This document shows, piece by piece, positions 29,128 to 38,359 of a stretch of 64,000 nucleotides of DNA. The position numbers and the translations under genes are program-made. Below the pieces are notes generated by a model that saw only the letters and a list, made by a program, of their open reading frames with translations, was not told where the DNA came from and did no database searches. This stretch comes from Jiangella alkaliphila (GTDB lineage: Bacteria > Actinomycetota > Actinomycetes > Jiangellales > Jiangellaceae): assembly GCF_900105925.1 (NCBI RefSeq), contig NZ_LT629791.1:4682001-4746000 (forward strand), in the 5' to 3' direction. Each line of letters opens with the position of its first letter. The stretch's first letter is position 1.

Positions 29128-31484
29128 CATGCCTCCCTGCACTGGCCGGCCACCGGGCCGGTGACGTCGACGTTCTCCAGCACCGGTGCGGGATCGTTGC
29201 CCGAGCAGGCGAGTGGCCCGATCACGGTCGTGTCGACGATCCACACGCCGCCGACGCTGCCGACCACCGACACCGGGCCGGTCACCGTCACGCCGTCGAG
29301 GATGACGCCGCCGGCGCCGACCGCACTGACCGGGCCGCGCACCGTCGAGTCCTCCGCCACCAGCACCGCACCCGGGCTGACCTGCACCGGCCCGCTGACC
29401 GCGGCGCCGTCGAGGCAGGTGGTCCCGGACCGGACGGTGACGGGGCCGGCGTGCGGGCCGGTCACCGTCACGTCGCAGACCGGTTGCGGCCGCAGCGCGA
29501 AGTTCCACCGGTACAGCGCGGCGCCGCGGGCGTAGTAGAGGTTGCCCGCCTCGTCCACGGCCAGCGAACTCACGCCGGACGACGCCAGCTCGGTGACCGT
29601 CCAGGCCTCCGGGTCGACCCGCCACAGGCTGCCGGAGCTGGTGACGTAGAGGTAGCCGTCGTCGCGGAAGTGCAGGTCGCGGTCCTGGCCGTACATGCCG
29701 GTGCTGTGCGGGAACAGTTGCTCGGCGCGGGTGACGGCGCGTGCGTCCGGGTCGTAGGTGAACAGCGTCCCGTCCGAGACGCCCCACAGCGTGCCGTCGT
29801 CGTCGAAGGTCAGGCCGTTGACCGCGCGGCCGCCGGCGACCGGCACGACACTGTGCAGGACGTCGCCGGAGGCGGGGTCGGCCACGAACAGCTCCGCCTC
29901 GGTGGCCACCGGGTCGATGCCGTAGCCGCCGTTGACCGACGTGCCGCCGTACAGCAGCCCGTCGCGCTCGGCCAGCGACACCACGCTCTGGTCCGGCACC
30001 ACGTTCCGGTGCGTCACGACCGCTCCGGTGGCCGGGTTCCACAGCGTCAGTGCGCCGCCGAGCCGGCCCGACTTCGGCACGCTGCCCACCGCCATCAGGT
30101 CGCCGACCTGCGCGAACGCCTGCGGGCGGTCCTGCTCGTCGGCGATGACGGCGGCCGGGCCGGGGTTGGTGCCCATACTCCACGGCCGGGTCGTGTCGAA
30201 GTCCAGCAGCCCGGCGTTCGGGTAGCGGCCGAACACCAGGTGGTCGCCGTACGTGCCGAACCCCTCGACCTGACCGGCGCCGGCCAGCAGGCTCGTCGTG
30301 CCGGTGGCGGGGTCGAACCGGGCCATCCCCGGCGGCGACAGGAACGCGCCCACGTAGACGGCGCCGTCCGGGCCGGTGCCCAGCTCGGTGATGGTGTTCG
30401 GCGCACCCTGCAGGTCAGTCTCGCCGAGGTATCGGGTGGCCCTTGTCTCCGGGTTCCAGACGTAGATGCGCCCGTAGTAATACGTCATCGCCAGCGACAG
30501 GCCCGGGAACTCCGGATCGTCGAGGTCGACCCACGCCCAGCTGCCCGGGAACGCGTTGGGCCCCCAGCCGACCGGCGCGTACGTGTGGGTGTCCAGGTCG
30601 TAGGCGACCACGCCCACGGAGGCGATGCGGAAGTAGACGTACTTGCCGGCCGGGTCCGGCGCGGACATGGCGCGGCCGGAGATGCCCGGGACGATGTTCA
30701 CGAACTCGCCGCTGCCGGTGTCGTAGACCAGCAGGTCGTTCGACGGCTGAACGCGCAGCAGCAGGTACTCGCGGGCCAGCGTCATGTCGTAGACGACCTC
30801 ATGGGTCGCGTACTGCGCCGGCAGCGCGACCTGGGCGAACTCACCGGTCGCGCGGTCGAACTGGGTCAGCCGCGCCCGCGGCTGGGTGCCGACCCAGACG
30901 CCGTCCTCGTCCGCCTCGAGCGTGCGGGCGTAGGTCTCCCCCGGCACCGCCTGGCCGTGGTTGGCGAACTCGCCGGTGGCCGGGTCGTACGAGAACAGCT
31001 CGCCGCCCGGGTAGGTGCCGCCGAAGACGACACCGTCGGGTGCCGCGTCCAGCCGCCAGATCCCCTCGCCGGGGAACGGCACGCCCAGCGCCGTCACCGC
31101 GTCGTCGCCCGGCGTCCACGAGTAGAGCTGCCCCTCCGTCATGCCGAAGTAGACGGTGCCGTCCGCGGCGCTGAACGTGCTGGCCCAGCTGTTGATGCCG
31201 GCCGGCAGCCGCTCGGCGAACACGACGTCGCCGCTGCGCAGGTCGGTCACCTGGAACATGCCCGGGGTCTCCTCGTTGCCCGCGGTCACCCAGTACGCCT
31301 GCGGCCGCCCCTCGGCGTCGACCCCCTGGGACTGTTCCTGCGACAGCACCCGCCCCTCGATCGGATACCCGAGGGACTCCTCGGCCCCGACGACCGGAGC
31401 CGGGGGTGCGGCGGCGTCCGCCATCGGCACCGTCGACGTCAGGACGAGCGCGGCGGCGACCGCCACCAGCTGCAGCCTCTTCAA
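29127..31484 (-). CDS. Secreted beta-propeller protein with C-terminal Cys-containing repeat domain (propeller A)
   Basis: 785 aa from TTG 31484, preceded by AGGAGG with 4 nt spacing, which decides the start; the open frame continues upstream into antisense sequence. Signal peptide about 1-25. Blade repeats include VFGGTYPGGELFSYDPATG. The C terminus repeats the short GPV units and the four Cys seen in propeller B (CDVTVTG, TTCLDGA, LACSGND, GQC). It is the first gene of a minus-strand operon with propeller B and a DapA-family enzyme. Operator 31505-31522 lies 20 bp upstream. Confidence 0.85.
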   Translation of the reverse strand: MKRLQLVAVAAALVLTSTVPMADAAAPPAPVVGAEESLGYPIEGRVLSQEQSQGVDAEGRPQAYWVTAGNEETPGMFQVTDLRSGDVVFAERLPAGINSWASTFSAADGTVYFGMTEGQLYSWTPGDDAVTALGVPFPGEGIWRLDAAPDGVVFGGTYPGGELFSYDPATGEFANHGQAVPGETYARTLEADEDGVWVGTQPRARLTQFDRATGEFAQVALPAQYATHEVVYDMTLAREYLLLRVQPSNDLLVYDTGSGEFVNIVPGISGRAMSAPDPAGKYVYFRIASVGVVAYDLDTHTYAPVGWGPNAFPGSWAWVDLDDPEFPGLSLAMTYYYGRIYVWNPETRATRYLGETDLQGAPNTITELGTGPDGAVYVGAFLSPPGMARFDPATGTTSLLAGAGQVEGFGTYGDHLVFGRYPNAGLLDFDTTRPWSMGTNPGPAAVIADEQDRPQAFAQVGDLMAVGSVPKSGRLGGALTLWNPATGAVVTHRNVVPDQSVVSLAERDGLLYGGTSVNGGYGIDPVATEAELFVADPASGDVLHSVVPVAGGRAVNGLTFDDDGTLWGVSDGTLFTYDPDARAVTRAEQLFPHSTGMYGQDRDLHFRDDGYLYVTSSGSLWRVDPEAWTVTELASSGVSSLAVDEAGNLYYARGAALYRWNFALRPQPVCDVTVTGPHAGPVTVRSGTTCLDGAAVSGPVQVSPGAVLVAEDSTVRGPVSAVGAGGVILDGVTVTGPVSVVGSVGGVWIVDTTVIGPLACSGNDPAPVLENVDVTGPVAGQCREA

Positions 31485-31504
31485 GGATCCTCCTCGGACG
31501 TTGA

Positions 31505-31522
31505 TTTCGGCCTGGCCCGTTA
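31505..31522. promoter_or_regulatory. Operator site 1 of the CGG-N6-CCG regulon
   Basis: TTTCGGCCTGGCCCGTTA, with core CGGCCTGGCCCG at 31508-31519. It is 20 bp upstream of the propeller A start. It matches TWWCGGNCNNGNCCGWWA like six other sites in the window. Confidence 0.75.
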
Positions 31523-31571
31523 GGCGGTCATCTTGGCAGCGCTGCGCTCGCCAGGGCAAGACCCGGACCAA

Positions 31572-31589
31572 TTTCGGCCTTGCCCGATA
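31572..31589. promoter_or_regulatory. Operator site 2 of the CGG-N6-CCG regulon
   Basis: TTTCGGCCTTGCCCGATA, core at 31575-31586, 60 bp upstream of propeller C. It contains the -35 hexamer of the promoter at 31580-31608. Confidence 0.78.
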
Positions 31590-31608
31590 TCCGAACGGCC
31601 GATAGCCT
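31580..31608 (+). promoter_or_regulatory. Promoter of propeller C
   Basis: -35 TTGCCC (31580-31585), 17-bp spacer, -10 TAGCCT (31603-31608). The -35 lies inside operator site 2, the same geometry as the promoter at 48106-48134. Confidence 0.6.
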
Positions 31609-31649
31609 CCGGGGTCAGATCCCCGTCCCGCCGTCTCGGAGGTCCCCCG

Positions 31650-34043
31650 ATGAGAGCCTTCCTGTCCGGTTCGGCCGTCCTCGTGCTGGCCCTCACCACT
31701 GCGGCGGTGGCGCCCGCGGCGTCGTCGGCCGAGGCCGAGCCCGTCGACGCGCCCGCGCCCGGCGAGATCACCTCGCTCGGCACGCCGCTGCAGGACGTGC
31801 TGCTGATCGGCGGCACCCTCGGCGCCGGCCCGGAGGGCACGCCGGTGCTGTGGAGCGCGTCGTCCGGCGCGCCCGCGCACCTCAACGCCGTCGACCCCGC
31901 GACCGGCGAGGCGGTGGGCCGGTACGACCTGACCGGCGCGGGCGGGTCGTGGGCGGTCGACGCCGGAGCGGACGGCTCGGTGTACGTCGGCACCTACGGC
32001 GCGGCCGGCCTGTACCGGTGGACCGCGGCGGGCGGCGTCGAGGCGCTCGGAAACCCCATCGCCGGCGAGACGTTCGTCTGGGACGTCACGGTCGCCGACG
32101 ACGGCCAGGTGTACGGCGGCACGTCGCCGACCGGCAAGCTGTTCGGCTACGACCCCGTGACCGGGGAGTTCCGCGACTACGGCCGGCTCTCCCCCACGCA
32201 CGCCTACGCGCGCAGCGTCGCCGTGCACGGCGACACGATCTTCGCCGGCACCGAGAACCCGGCCGCCGTCTTCGCCGTCGACCGCGCGACGGGCGCCAGC
32301 ACCGCGCTGCCGGTGCCCGACGGCCTGGACGTCTCGACCGCGTGGGCCTACGACGTCGACGTCGTCGGCGACTACCTCTACGTCCGCTACGGGACCGCGT
32401 CGCCGAGCCCGCTCTACGTCTGGGACATCGCCGCCGGTCAGTGGGTCGACAGCATCGAGACCGCGCACGGGCTGGAGCCGTCGCCGCCGGACGACGAGGG
32501 CCGCGTCTACCTGATCGTGGCCGGCGAGCTGGTCCGCTACGACCCGCGCGACGGCAGCACGGTGAGCACCGGCATGCCGTTCACCGGCCGCGTCGCGAAC
32601 ACCCGCGGCATCGGCTGGGCCGAGCTGGGGCTGCCCGACTACCCCGGCCGCAGCCTCGTCGGGCTGCTCTGGCGCGGGATGATGTTCCGCTACAACCCGA
32701 CCACCGGCGCGCAGTCGTTCGTCCCCACCACCATCGAGGGCGAGCCGATCGACATCACCGCGCTCAGCGAGGGCCCGGATCGGCGCGTCTACGCCGGCGG
32801 GTTCCTCAACGGCGGCTTCGCGGCGGTCGACCACGCCACAGGCGTCCGCGAGGAGTTCCACACGTTCTCGCAGAGCGAGGCGATGACGTCGCACGACGGC
32901 AAGCTGTACATCGGCGCCTACCCGGACGCCCGGGTGTACTCGTACGACCCCGCGCTGCCGTGGCACAGCCCGGAGTACTCGCCGTCGCCCGAGCCCGGCG
33001 CCGCCGAGAACCCGGCACGGCTGTTCGACTTCAAGGCCGACCGGCAGATCCGGCCGCGCGCGCTGGCCTCGGCCGGCGACCACCTGGCCGTTGGCACCAT
33101 GCCCGATCTCGGCGAGCTGGGCGGGGTGTTCGCGCTGTACGACGCGGCCGGCGGCGAGCTGGTGCACGCCGAACGCGACCTGATCGACGACGAGAGCATC
33201 ATCGCGCTCGCCTTCCGCGACGGCGTCGTCTACGGCGCCACCAGCATCTACGGCGGGCAGAGCGCCACGCCGCCGACGCAGCCCGAGGCGACCGTCTTCG
33301 CGTGGTCGGTGGCCGAGCGGCGGCTGCTGTGGGAGCTGAACCCGGCGCAGGGCAAGCCGACGATCGGGGCGCTGACGTTCGACGACACCGGGCGGCTATG
33401 GGGCCTGGCCGGGACCAGCCTGTTCGCCATCGACGTCGAGGCCGCCGAGGTGGTCGAGCGGCTGAGCTTCGGCTCGAGCGGCAGCAGCTCCGGCGACCTC
33501 GTCCTCAACCCCGTCGACGGCCTGCTCTACGCCTCGCCGGCCGGCAACCGGCTGGTCCGGGTCGACCCGTCGACGCTGGTCACCGAGCAGCTGCGGACCG
33601 GGACGACGACGCACCTGGCCGCACACAGCTCCGGCGACGTGTACCTCTCGTCGGGCAACGAGCTGCTCCGGTTCACGCCCACCTGCACGACGACGCTCAC
33701 CGGCACACACCGCGGCGCGCTGACGGCGTCGTCCGGCACGCTCTGCCTCGACGACGCCACCGTGCTCGGGTCGGTGACCGTCACCGGCGGCGCCGGCCTG
33801 CGCATCGACGGCGGCGCGGTGTACGGCTCGGTGACAGCGGACGGTGCGTCACCGGTCGTGATCTCCGGCGCGACCGTGCGGGGCGCGGTGGCGGTGAACA
33901 ACGGCCCGGCGCCGGCCGCGGTGATCTCCGGGTCGACGATTCTCGGGTCGCTGGCCTGCGCGGGCAACGCCGAGGCGCCCACCGACGACGGCGTCCCGAA
34001 CCGGATCCGTGGTGCCCGCTCCGGGCAGTGTGCGACGCTTTAG
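31650..34043 (+). CDS. Secreted beta-propeller protein with C-terminal Cys-containing repeat domain (propeller C)
   Basis: 797 aa from ATG 31650, 7 nt after GGAGG. The signal peptide is about 1-27 (AAVAPAASSAEA). Blades include VYVGTYGAAGLYRWT and VYGGTSPTGKLFGYDPVTG; later blades have the TLYDAAGGE and VYGATSIYGGQ segments shared with the other propellers. The C terminus has the same four-Cys short-repeat domain as propellers A and B (TCTTTLTG, LCLDDA, LACAGN, SGQC), here with GSV units. Divergent from propeller A across 165 bp holding two operators. An SDR gene follows after 32 bp. Confidence 0.85.
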   Translation: MRAFLSGSAVLVLALTTAAVAPAASSAEAEPVDAPAPGEITSLGTPLQDVLLIGGTLGAGPEGTPVLWSASSGAPAHLNAVDPATGEAVGRYDLTGAGGSWAVDAGADGSVYVGTYGAAGLYRWTAAGGVEALGNPIAGETFVWDVTVADDGQVYGGTSPTGKLFGYDPVTGEFRDYGRLSPTHAYARSVAVHGDTIFAGTENPAAVFAVDRATGASTALPVPDGLDVSTAWAYDVDVVGDYLYVRYGTASPSPLYVWDIAAGQWVDSIETAHGLEPSPPDDEGRVYLIVAGELVRYDPRDGSTVSTGMPFTGRVANTRGIGWAELGLPDYPGRSLVGLLWRGMMFRYNPTTGAQSFVPTTIEGEPIDITALSEGPDRRVYAGGFLNGGFAAVDHATGVREEFHTFSQSEAMTSHDGKLYIGAYPDARVYSYDPALPWHSPEYSPSPEPGAAENPARLFDFKADRQIRPRALASAGDHLAVGTMPDLGELGGVFALYDAAGGELVHAERDLIDDESIIALAFRDGVVYGATSIYGGQSATPPTQPEATVFAWSVAERRLLWELNPAQGKPTIGALTFDDTGRLWGLAGTSLFAIDVEAAEVVERLSFGSSGSSSGDLVLNPVDGLLYASPAGNRLVRVDPSTLVTEQLRTGTTTHLAAHSSGDVYLSSGNELLRFTPTCTTTLTGTHRGALTASSGTLCLDDATVLGSVTVTGGAGLRIDGGAVYGSVTADGASPVVISGATVRGAVAVNNGPAPAAVISGSTILGSLACAGNAEAPTDDGVPNRIRGARSGQCATL

Positions 34044-34075
34044 CGCCTGATTCGAGTCGTCGGAGGAGCTGCGGC

Positions 34076-34828
34076 ATGCACGTCCTGGTCATCGGCGGCG
34101 CCGGCATGGTCGGCAGCAACGTGGTCCCGCACCTGGCGCAGCGGCACACCGTCCGGGTGCTGGACCAGCGCCCGCTCGACGTGGGCGGCGTCGAGTCGGT
34201 GACCGGCGACGCCCGCTCCCCCGACGACGTCGCGGCCGCGGTCGAGGGGGTCGACGGCGTGGTGCACATGGCCGCCGCGATCCCCCGTGCCAAGGGCTAC
34301 GACGCGGCCGCGAACCGGCTGGCGTTCGAGGTGAACGTGGCGTCGCTGCACCTCGCGCTGTCGGCGGCGGCGTCGGCCGGAGCACGGTCGTTCGTTCACA
34401 TCAGCACCATGTCGGTGTTCGGCGACTACTCGACCCGGCTGATCGACCCCGCGGCCGCGCCTGACTCCGTCGAGCCGTACGGGCTGACCAAACGGCTCGG
34501 CGAGCAGGTGGTGGCGGCGCTGTCGCCGACGCTGGGGCTGCCGGCCTGCTCGCTGCGGCTGATCTTCCCGACGCCGGACGCCGACTGGCCGCTCTGGCGC
34601 TCGCCCGAGGGGTTCGCGCCGCGGGAGATGCGGATGCGCGACGGCACCAGCACTCAGATCCCGCCGCTGGCCGCCGCCGACCTCGCCGCGGCGATCGACC
34701 GGGCGCTCGCGTGGACCGGGCCGTACCGGCCGTTCACCGTGACCGCCGACGTGGCCGGCGTCTCCGTCCGTCCCGACGACACGCAAGCCGCCTTGGGGTG
34801 GGTGCCGGGCCGAGTGCTGGCACACTGA
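34076..34828 (+). CDS. NAD(P)-dependent epimerase/dehydratase (extended SDR)
   Basis: 250 aa. Rossmann motif GGAGMVGSN at the N terminus, HISTMSVFG and the YGLTKR pair giving the catalytic Tyr and Lys, then a short C-terminal substrate domain. The length resembles uronate- or aldose-dehydrogenase-type SDRs and not nucleotide-sugar epimerases. GGAGGAG lies 8 nt before ATG 34076. It is probably co-transcribed with propeller C, which places it in the regulon. Suggested role: NAD-dependent oxidation of an imported sugar (inference). Confidence 0.85.
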   Translation: MHVLVIGGAGMVGSNVVPHLAQRHTVRVLDQRPLDVGGVESVTGDARSPDDVAAAVEGVDGVVHMAAAIPRAKGYDAAANRLAFEVNVASLHLALSAAASAGARSFVHISTMSVFGDYSTRLIDPAAAPDSVEPYGLTKRLGEQVVAALSPTLGLPACSLRLIFPTPDADWPLWRSPEGFAPREMRMRDGTSTQIPPLAAADLAAAIDRALAWTGPYRPFTVTADVAGVSVRPDDTQAALGWVPGRVLAH

Positions 34829-34832
34829 GGAC

Positions 34833-35618
34833 GTGCGCACCGTAGAGCCTGAAGTCCACCTCATCGCCCGGCCCGACTTCGACTACGAGGAGGTCGCGGC
34901 CTATCTCAAAGAGGTCGGCGGTGAGAGCTGGCTGGAGCGGGTCGACCGCGGCGACCTCGACGACGCGCAGAACCTCGCCGAGTTCGCCGGCCGCATCTGC
35001 TACCGGTCGTGGGAGCCCGGGCTGAACCCCAACGTCAGCCGCATCCGCACCGACCAGGCCGAGTACCTGCGCAACATCCTGGCCAGCGCGCACGGCTCCG
35101 TCCTCGAGCACGTCAACTTCTCCTTCGTGCTGCACAACGTCAGCCGGGTGGCCACCCACGAGCTGGTCCGCCACCGCGCCGGCGTCGCCGTGTCGCAGGA
35201 GTCGCTGCGCTTCGTCCGCCTCGACGACATCCCGTTCTGGTTCCCCGACTGGGCCCGCGAGGACCCCGAGCTGATGGAGCGCGCCACTGCGCTGCTCGGC
35301 CAGCTGGAGGAGTTCCAGCACTGGATGGCCGGCCACTTCGGGCTGGACGAGGAGGGCGTGAAGTTCGGCGAGAAGAAGCACAAGACGTCCTTCATGCGCC
35401 GCTTCGCCCCCGAGGGCCTGGGCACCGGCATGGTGTGGACGGCGAACGTCCGCACGCTGCGCCACGTCATCGAGAACCGCACCGCGCCGGGTGCCGAGGA
35501 GGAGATCCGGCTGATCCTCGGCAAGGTCGGCGCGCTGATGGTCGAGGAGGCGCCCGCCCTGTTCGGCGACTACACCGTCGAGGACGGCGTCTGGACCCCC
35601 GGCTGGCGCAAGGTCTGA
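34833..35618 (+). CDS. thyX: Flavin-dependent thymidylate synthase
   Basis: 261 aa. It methylates dUMP to dTMP using methylenetetrahydrofolate and reduced FAD. The signature is RHRAGVAVSQESLRF (113 on), with RHR and the later Ser; one residue more lies between them than in the classical RHRx7S motif. Other conserved parts are ASAHGSVLEHVNFSF and TANVRTLRHVIENR. GTG 34833 begins 4 bp after the SDR stop. The gene may share the upstream transcript but has no obvious link to sugar metabolism. Confidence 0.93.
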   Translation: MRTVEPEVHLIARPDFDYEEVAAYLKEVGGESWLERVDRGDLDDAQNLAEFAGRICYRSWEPGLNPNVSRIRTDQAEYLRNILASAHGSVLEHVNFSFVLHNVSRVATHELVRHRAGVAVSQESLRFVRLDDIPFWFPDWAREDPELMERATALLGQLEEFQHWMAGHFGLDEEGVKFGEKKHKTSFMRRFAPEGLGTGMVWTANVRTLRHVIENRTAPGAEEEIRLILGKVGALMVEEAPALFGDYTVEDGVWTPGWRKV

Positions 35619-35630
35619 GCGGCTCGCGTG

Positions 35631-35672
35631 AAGGTCGAGTTGCTGCTGCTCTGGCGGTAGTGACTCGACCTT
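35631..35672. terminator. Inverted repeat between convergent thyX and amidohydrolase genes
   Basis: Arms AAGGTCGAGT (35631-35640) and ACTCGACCTT (35663-35672) with a 22-nt loop, placed between two convergent stop codons. Probable bidirectional terminator; no T-tract is seen. Confidence 0.5.
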
Positions 35673-35694
35673 GACGGCGAGGGCCAGCTCACCG

Positions 35695-36417
35695 TCAGAG
35701 GCGGAATACCTCGGCGGCGTTGCGCCACATCACCAGCTCCTCCTCCGCGGCACTGAGCCGCGCCGCCCGGACGGCGCCCAGCGTGACCGCCGGGTGGATG
35801 AGCGTCGCGTCGCTGCCGAACATCAGCCGCTCCGGCCCGATGCGGTCGAGCACCCAGCGGATCCGGCCCGGCGCGGGCGTCGACCAGCAGGGCTCGAACC
35901 AGAGCCGGTCGGTCCGCTCCGCCGCCGACGGCGCCAGCCGCCAGGACGGCCCGCCGAGGTGAGCGGCGACGACGCGGGCGCCGTCGACCGAGGCGACGAC
36001 GTCGGCCAGGCCGACGAGCTCCTCGCCCCACGTGTGCGCCAGGACGGGCAGGTCGTGCGCGGCCAGCAGCCGCAGAGCGTCGGCCATCGCCGGTGAGCCG
36101 CCGGGCGAGCCCGCATAGTGGGTGTGGATCTTCGCGCCCACGAACAGACCGGTCGGCAGCAGCGACTCCAGCTGCGCCGCCGCCAGGTCCAGCTCGCGCG
36201 GGTCGACGACCAGCAGGCCGCGCAGCCGCGGGTGCGCCTCCAGGACGGGCACCAGCGCCGGGTTGCCGGTCAGCGGGTCGTAGACCACCGCCTCGACCGA
36301 CGACACCAGCTGCACGTCGATGCCGCACTCGTCCATCACGCGCAGGTTCGCCGCCGGGTCGGCGACGTCGGTGTGGAAGAACCACGGGCCCCAGTGGCCG
36401 TGCACGTCGACGATCAC
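35695..36417 (-). CDS. Amidohydrolase-2 family metal-dependent hydrolase (intact member, module 1)
   Basis: 240 aa. TIM-barrel hydrolase with N-terminal metal motif VDVHGHWGP (HxH), HTWGEEL and AAHLGG in the middle, and GSDA with the catalytic Asp near the C terminus. Relatives include sugar-lactone hydrolases and decarboxylases (COG2159/COG3618). Start GTG 36417 overlaps the stop of the next upstream gene (GTGA). It is the last gene of a DegT - degenerate amidohydrolase - intact amidohydrolase unit, driven from the operator at 38395. Confidence 0.88.
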   Translation of the reverse strand: MIVDVHGHWGPWFFHTDVADPAANLRVMDECGIDVQLVSSVEAVVYDPLTGNPALVPVLEAHPRLRGLLVVDPRELDLAAAQLESLLPTGLFVGAKIHTHYAGSPGGSPAMADALRLLAAHDLPVLAHTWGEELVGLADVVASVDGARVVAAHLGGPSWRLAPSAAERTDRLWFEPCWSTPAPGRIRWVLDRIGPERLMFGSDATLIHPAVTLGAVRAARLSAAEEELVMWRNAAEVFRL

Positions 36418-37130
36418 GCCGTCACCCCCGGATCCCCCAGCAACCGGCGCAGGTTCCCGCCGGTCACCAGCTCCCGCTCCGACGACGACAGCCCCGAGAC
36501 CGTCAGCCGGTCCACGACGGCGGCCGCCTCGAACCAGCCGGGCCGGCTGCCGAACACCAGCCGCTCCACACCGGCCTCGGCGGCCAGCCGCTCCCAGCCG
36601 TCGACGTCGCCGAGCAGCCGGGTCGACGCGTGGAAGCCGGGCTCGTCGCGGGCCAGCAGCACGAAGTCGCCTAGGTGGTAGAAGTGCGCGTCGACGAAGA
36701 CGGCCGACGCGCCCAGGCCGGCCAGCGCGGGCCCGAACACTCGAACGTCGCCCTCGACCAGCAGCACCAGACCCGCCCCGACCGCGGCCCGCGCCACCGC
36801 CAGCAGCCCGGGCGCCGACACTGGGACGCCCTGCCGGTCCGGCGCCAGCCGCACCGCCCGCACCCCGAGCGACGCCACCCGCGAGACCTCCGCCAGCGCG
36901 GTCAGTGGGTCGCGCAGGTCGACCCCGGCGGCCGCGTGCCAGCCCTGCTCCGCGGCCACCGCACGGGCCTCGTCGTTGCCGCTCGGCGCGTCGAACAGCA
37001 GCGCCCGCAGCGACGTCACCAGCCCGCCGCCGATGCCCAGCGGCTCCAGCGCCGCCGCCAGCTCCGGGCCGGGCAGCCGCACGCCGGTCTCGACGTCGCG
37101 GCCGGCCAGCAGGTCGGCGTCGAGGATCAC
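36414..37130 (-). CDS. Amidohydrolase-like protein lacking metal ligands (module 1)
   Basis: 238 aa from GTG 37130, overlapping the DegT stop (GTGA). It aligns in layout with the amidohydrolase that follows, but the N-terminal HxH position reads LDADLLAGR, and the C-terminal GSDA position reads FGSRPGW, so both metal-binding ends are lost. A His-rich DAHFYHLGD stretch remains in the middle. Probably a pseudoenzyme, perhaps a structural or regulatory partner of the intact protein with which it is translationally coupled. The equivalent in module 2 is at 44161-44880. Confidence 0.8.
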   Translation of the reverse strand: MILDADLLAGRDVETGVRLPGPELAAALEPLGIGGGLVTSLRALLFDAPSGNDEARAVAAEQGWHAAAGVDLRDPLTALAEVSRVASLGVRAVRLAPDRQGVPVSAPGLLAVARAAVGAGLVLLVEGDVRVFGPALAGLGASAVFVDAHFYHLGDFVLLARDEPGFHASTRLLGDVDGWERLAAEAGVERLVFGSRPGWFEAAAVVDRLTVSGLSSSERELVTGGNLRRLLGDPGVTA

Positions 37131-38359
37131 GACGCCACCAGCGCGGTGTGCACCTTCGTGACCGCGGCGACGATGTCGTCGACGTCGGCGTCGGTGAAGT
37201 TCTCGTTCCACGGCACCACCACGAGCCGCCGGTAGACGAGGTCCTCGGCGACCGGGCAGAGCCCGTCCGGGTAGTCGCGCCCGGCCAGCGGATAGCCGGA
37301 CGCGCCGTACGTGAGCGGCTTGCGCAGCACCGGCTCGGCGTAGAGCGGCCGCGCCAGGTAGCCCGACAGAGAAAGGACGCCCTCGGCCGTCAGCGCCTCC
37401 GCGTACCGCACCAGCCCGCCGTGGTCCAGGCCGTCGACCAGCAGCGGGAGGTACCAGTAGACGTGGTCGCCGTCGTCGGGCGGCAGCACCAGCCCCGGCA
37501 GCCCGGCCACGCGGGCGGCGAACTCCGCCGCGCTCGCCCGCCGCCGCGAGACGACGCCGGGCAGCTTGCGCAGCTGCTCGCGGGCGACGGCGCCGACCAG
37601 CTCGGTCATCCGGTAGTTCAGCGCGTAGGACAGGTAGGCGCGCTCGCCGGTCTCGCGCGGCCAGCCCTTGTCGGCGAACCGGCGCAGCCGCAGCGCCAGC
37701 TCGGGGTCGTCGGTGGTGACCAGGCCGCCGTCGCCGGTGGTGATGTGCTTGTACTGCTGCAGGCTGAAGCAGCCCAGCTGCCCGACGGTGCCCACGAGCG
37801 GCCCGCCGTGGCGGGTCGGCGCGAGGTAGGCCTGGGCGCAGTCCTCGATCAGCATGATGCCGGCGCGGTCGGTGAGCTCGCGCAGCCGCGCGACCGGCGC
37901 CGGCTTGCCGAACAGGTGGACGGCGACGACGGCGCGGGTGCGCGGGCCGATCAGCGCGGCGACGGCGTCAGGGTCGAGGTTGCCGGTGACCGGGTCGACG
38001 TCGGCGAAGACGGGAACGGCGTTCTGCGCGATGATCGGCGTGACCGAGCCCATGTCGGAGATCGGCGGGACGATGATCTCGTCGCCCGGCTCCGGGTCGA
38101 CGGCGGCGACCGCCAGGTGGATGGCCGCGGTGCCGCTGCTGCAGGCCACCGCGTAGCGGGTGCCGATGAGCGCCGCGAACTCCTCGGTCAGGGCGTTCAC
38201 CTCGGTGCCCCACACGCTGGACAGCATGCCGCTGCGCAGGACCCGCAGGACCGCGGCCTCCTCCTCGGGGCCGATGGTCCGCCCGCTCGGCTCCATGGGC
38301 GACGGCAACGGCCGCCCGGCCCGCACCGGCGTTCCACCGTCGATGGCCAGCGTCCGCAC
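37127..38359 (-). CDS. DegT/DnrJ/EryC1/StrS-family PLP enzyme (module 1)
   Basis: 410 aa. Fold-type I sugar-aminotransferase family: CSSGTAAIHLA (phosphate loop), IEDCAQA with the PLP-pyridine Asp (173), and Schiff-base Lys 204 in QQYKHITTGDGG. GTG 38359 is chosen because its (V)RTLAIDGGTP aligns with the MTTLAIDGGDP start of the paralogue at 42204-43388. An ATG at 38392 in frame lies only 2 bp from the operator and inside a possible -10 element. Family members transaminate keto-sugars, and some act as dehydratases. In a catabolic setting it may remove an amino or hydroxyl group (inference). Confidence 0.86.
   Translation of the reverse strand: MRTLAIDGGTPVRAGRPLPSPMEPSGRTIGPEEEAAVLRVLRSGMLSSVWGTEVNALTEEFAALIGTRYAVACSSGTAAIHLAVAAVDPEPGDEIIVPPISDMGSVTPIIAQNAVPVFADVDPVTGNLDPDAVAALIGPRTRAVVAVHLFGKPAPVARLRELTDRAGIMLIEDCAQAYLAPTRHGGPLVGTVGQLGCFSLQQYKHITTGDGGLVTTDDPELALRLRRFADKGWPRETGERAYLSYALNYRMTELVGAVAREQLRKLPGVVSRRRASAAEFAARVAGLPGLVLPPDDGDHVYWYLPLLVDGLDHGGLVRYAEALTAEGVLSLSGYLARPLYAEPVLRKPLTYGASGYPLAGRDYPDGLCPVAEDLVYRRLVVVPWNENFTDADVDDIVAAVTKVHTALVAS

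Noticed and set aside
31484-33167. Long N-terminal extension of propeller A
   Set aside because: It is antisense to propeller C. The AGGAGG plus TTG at 31484 followed by a signal peptide gives the real start.
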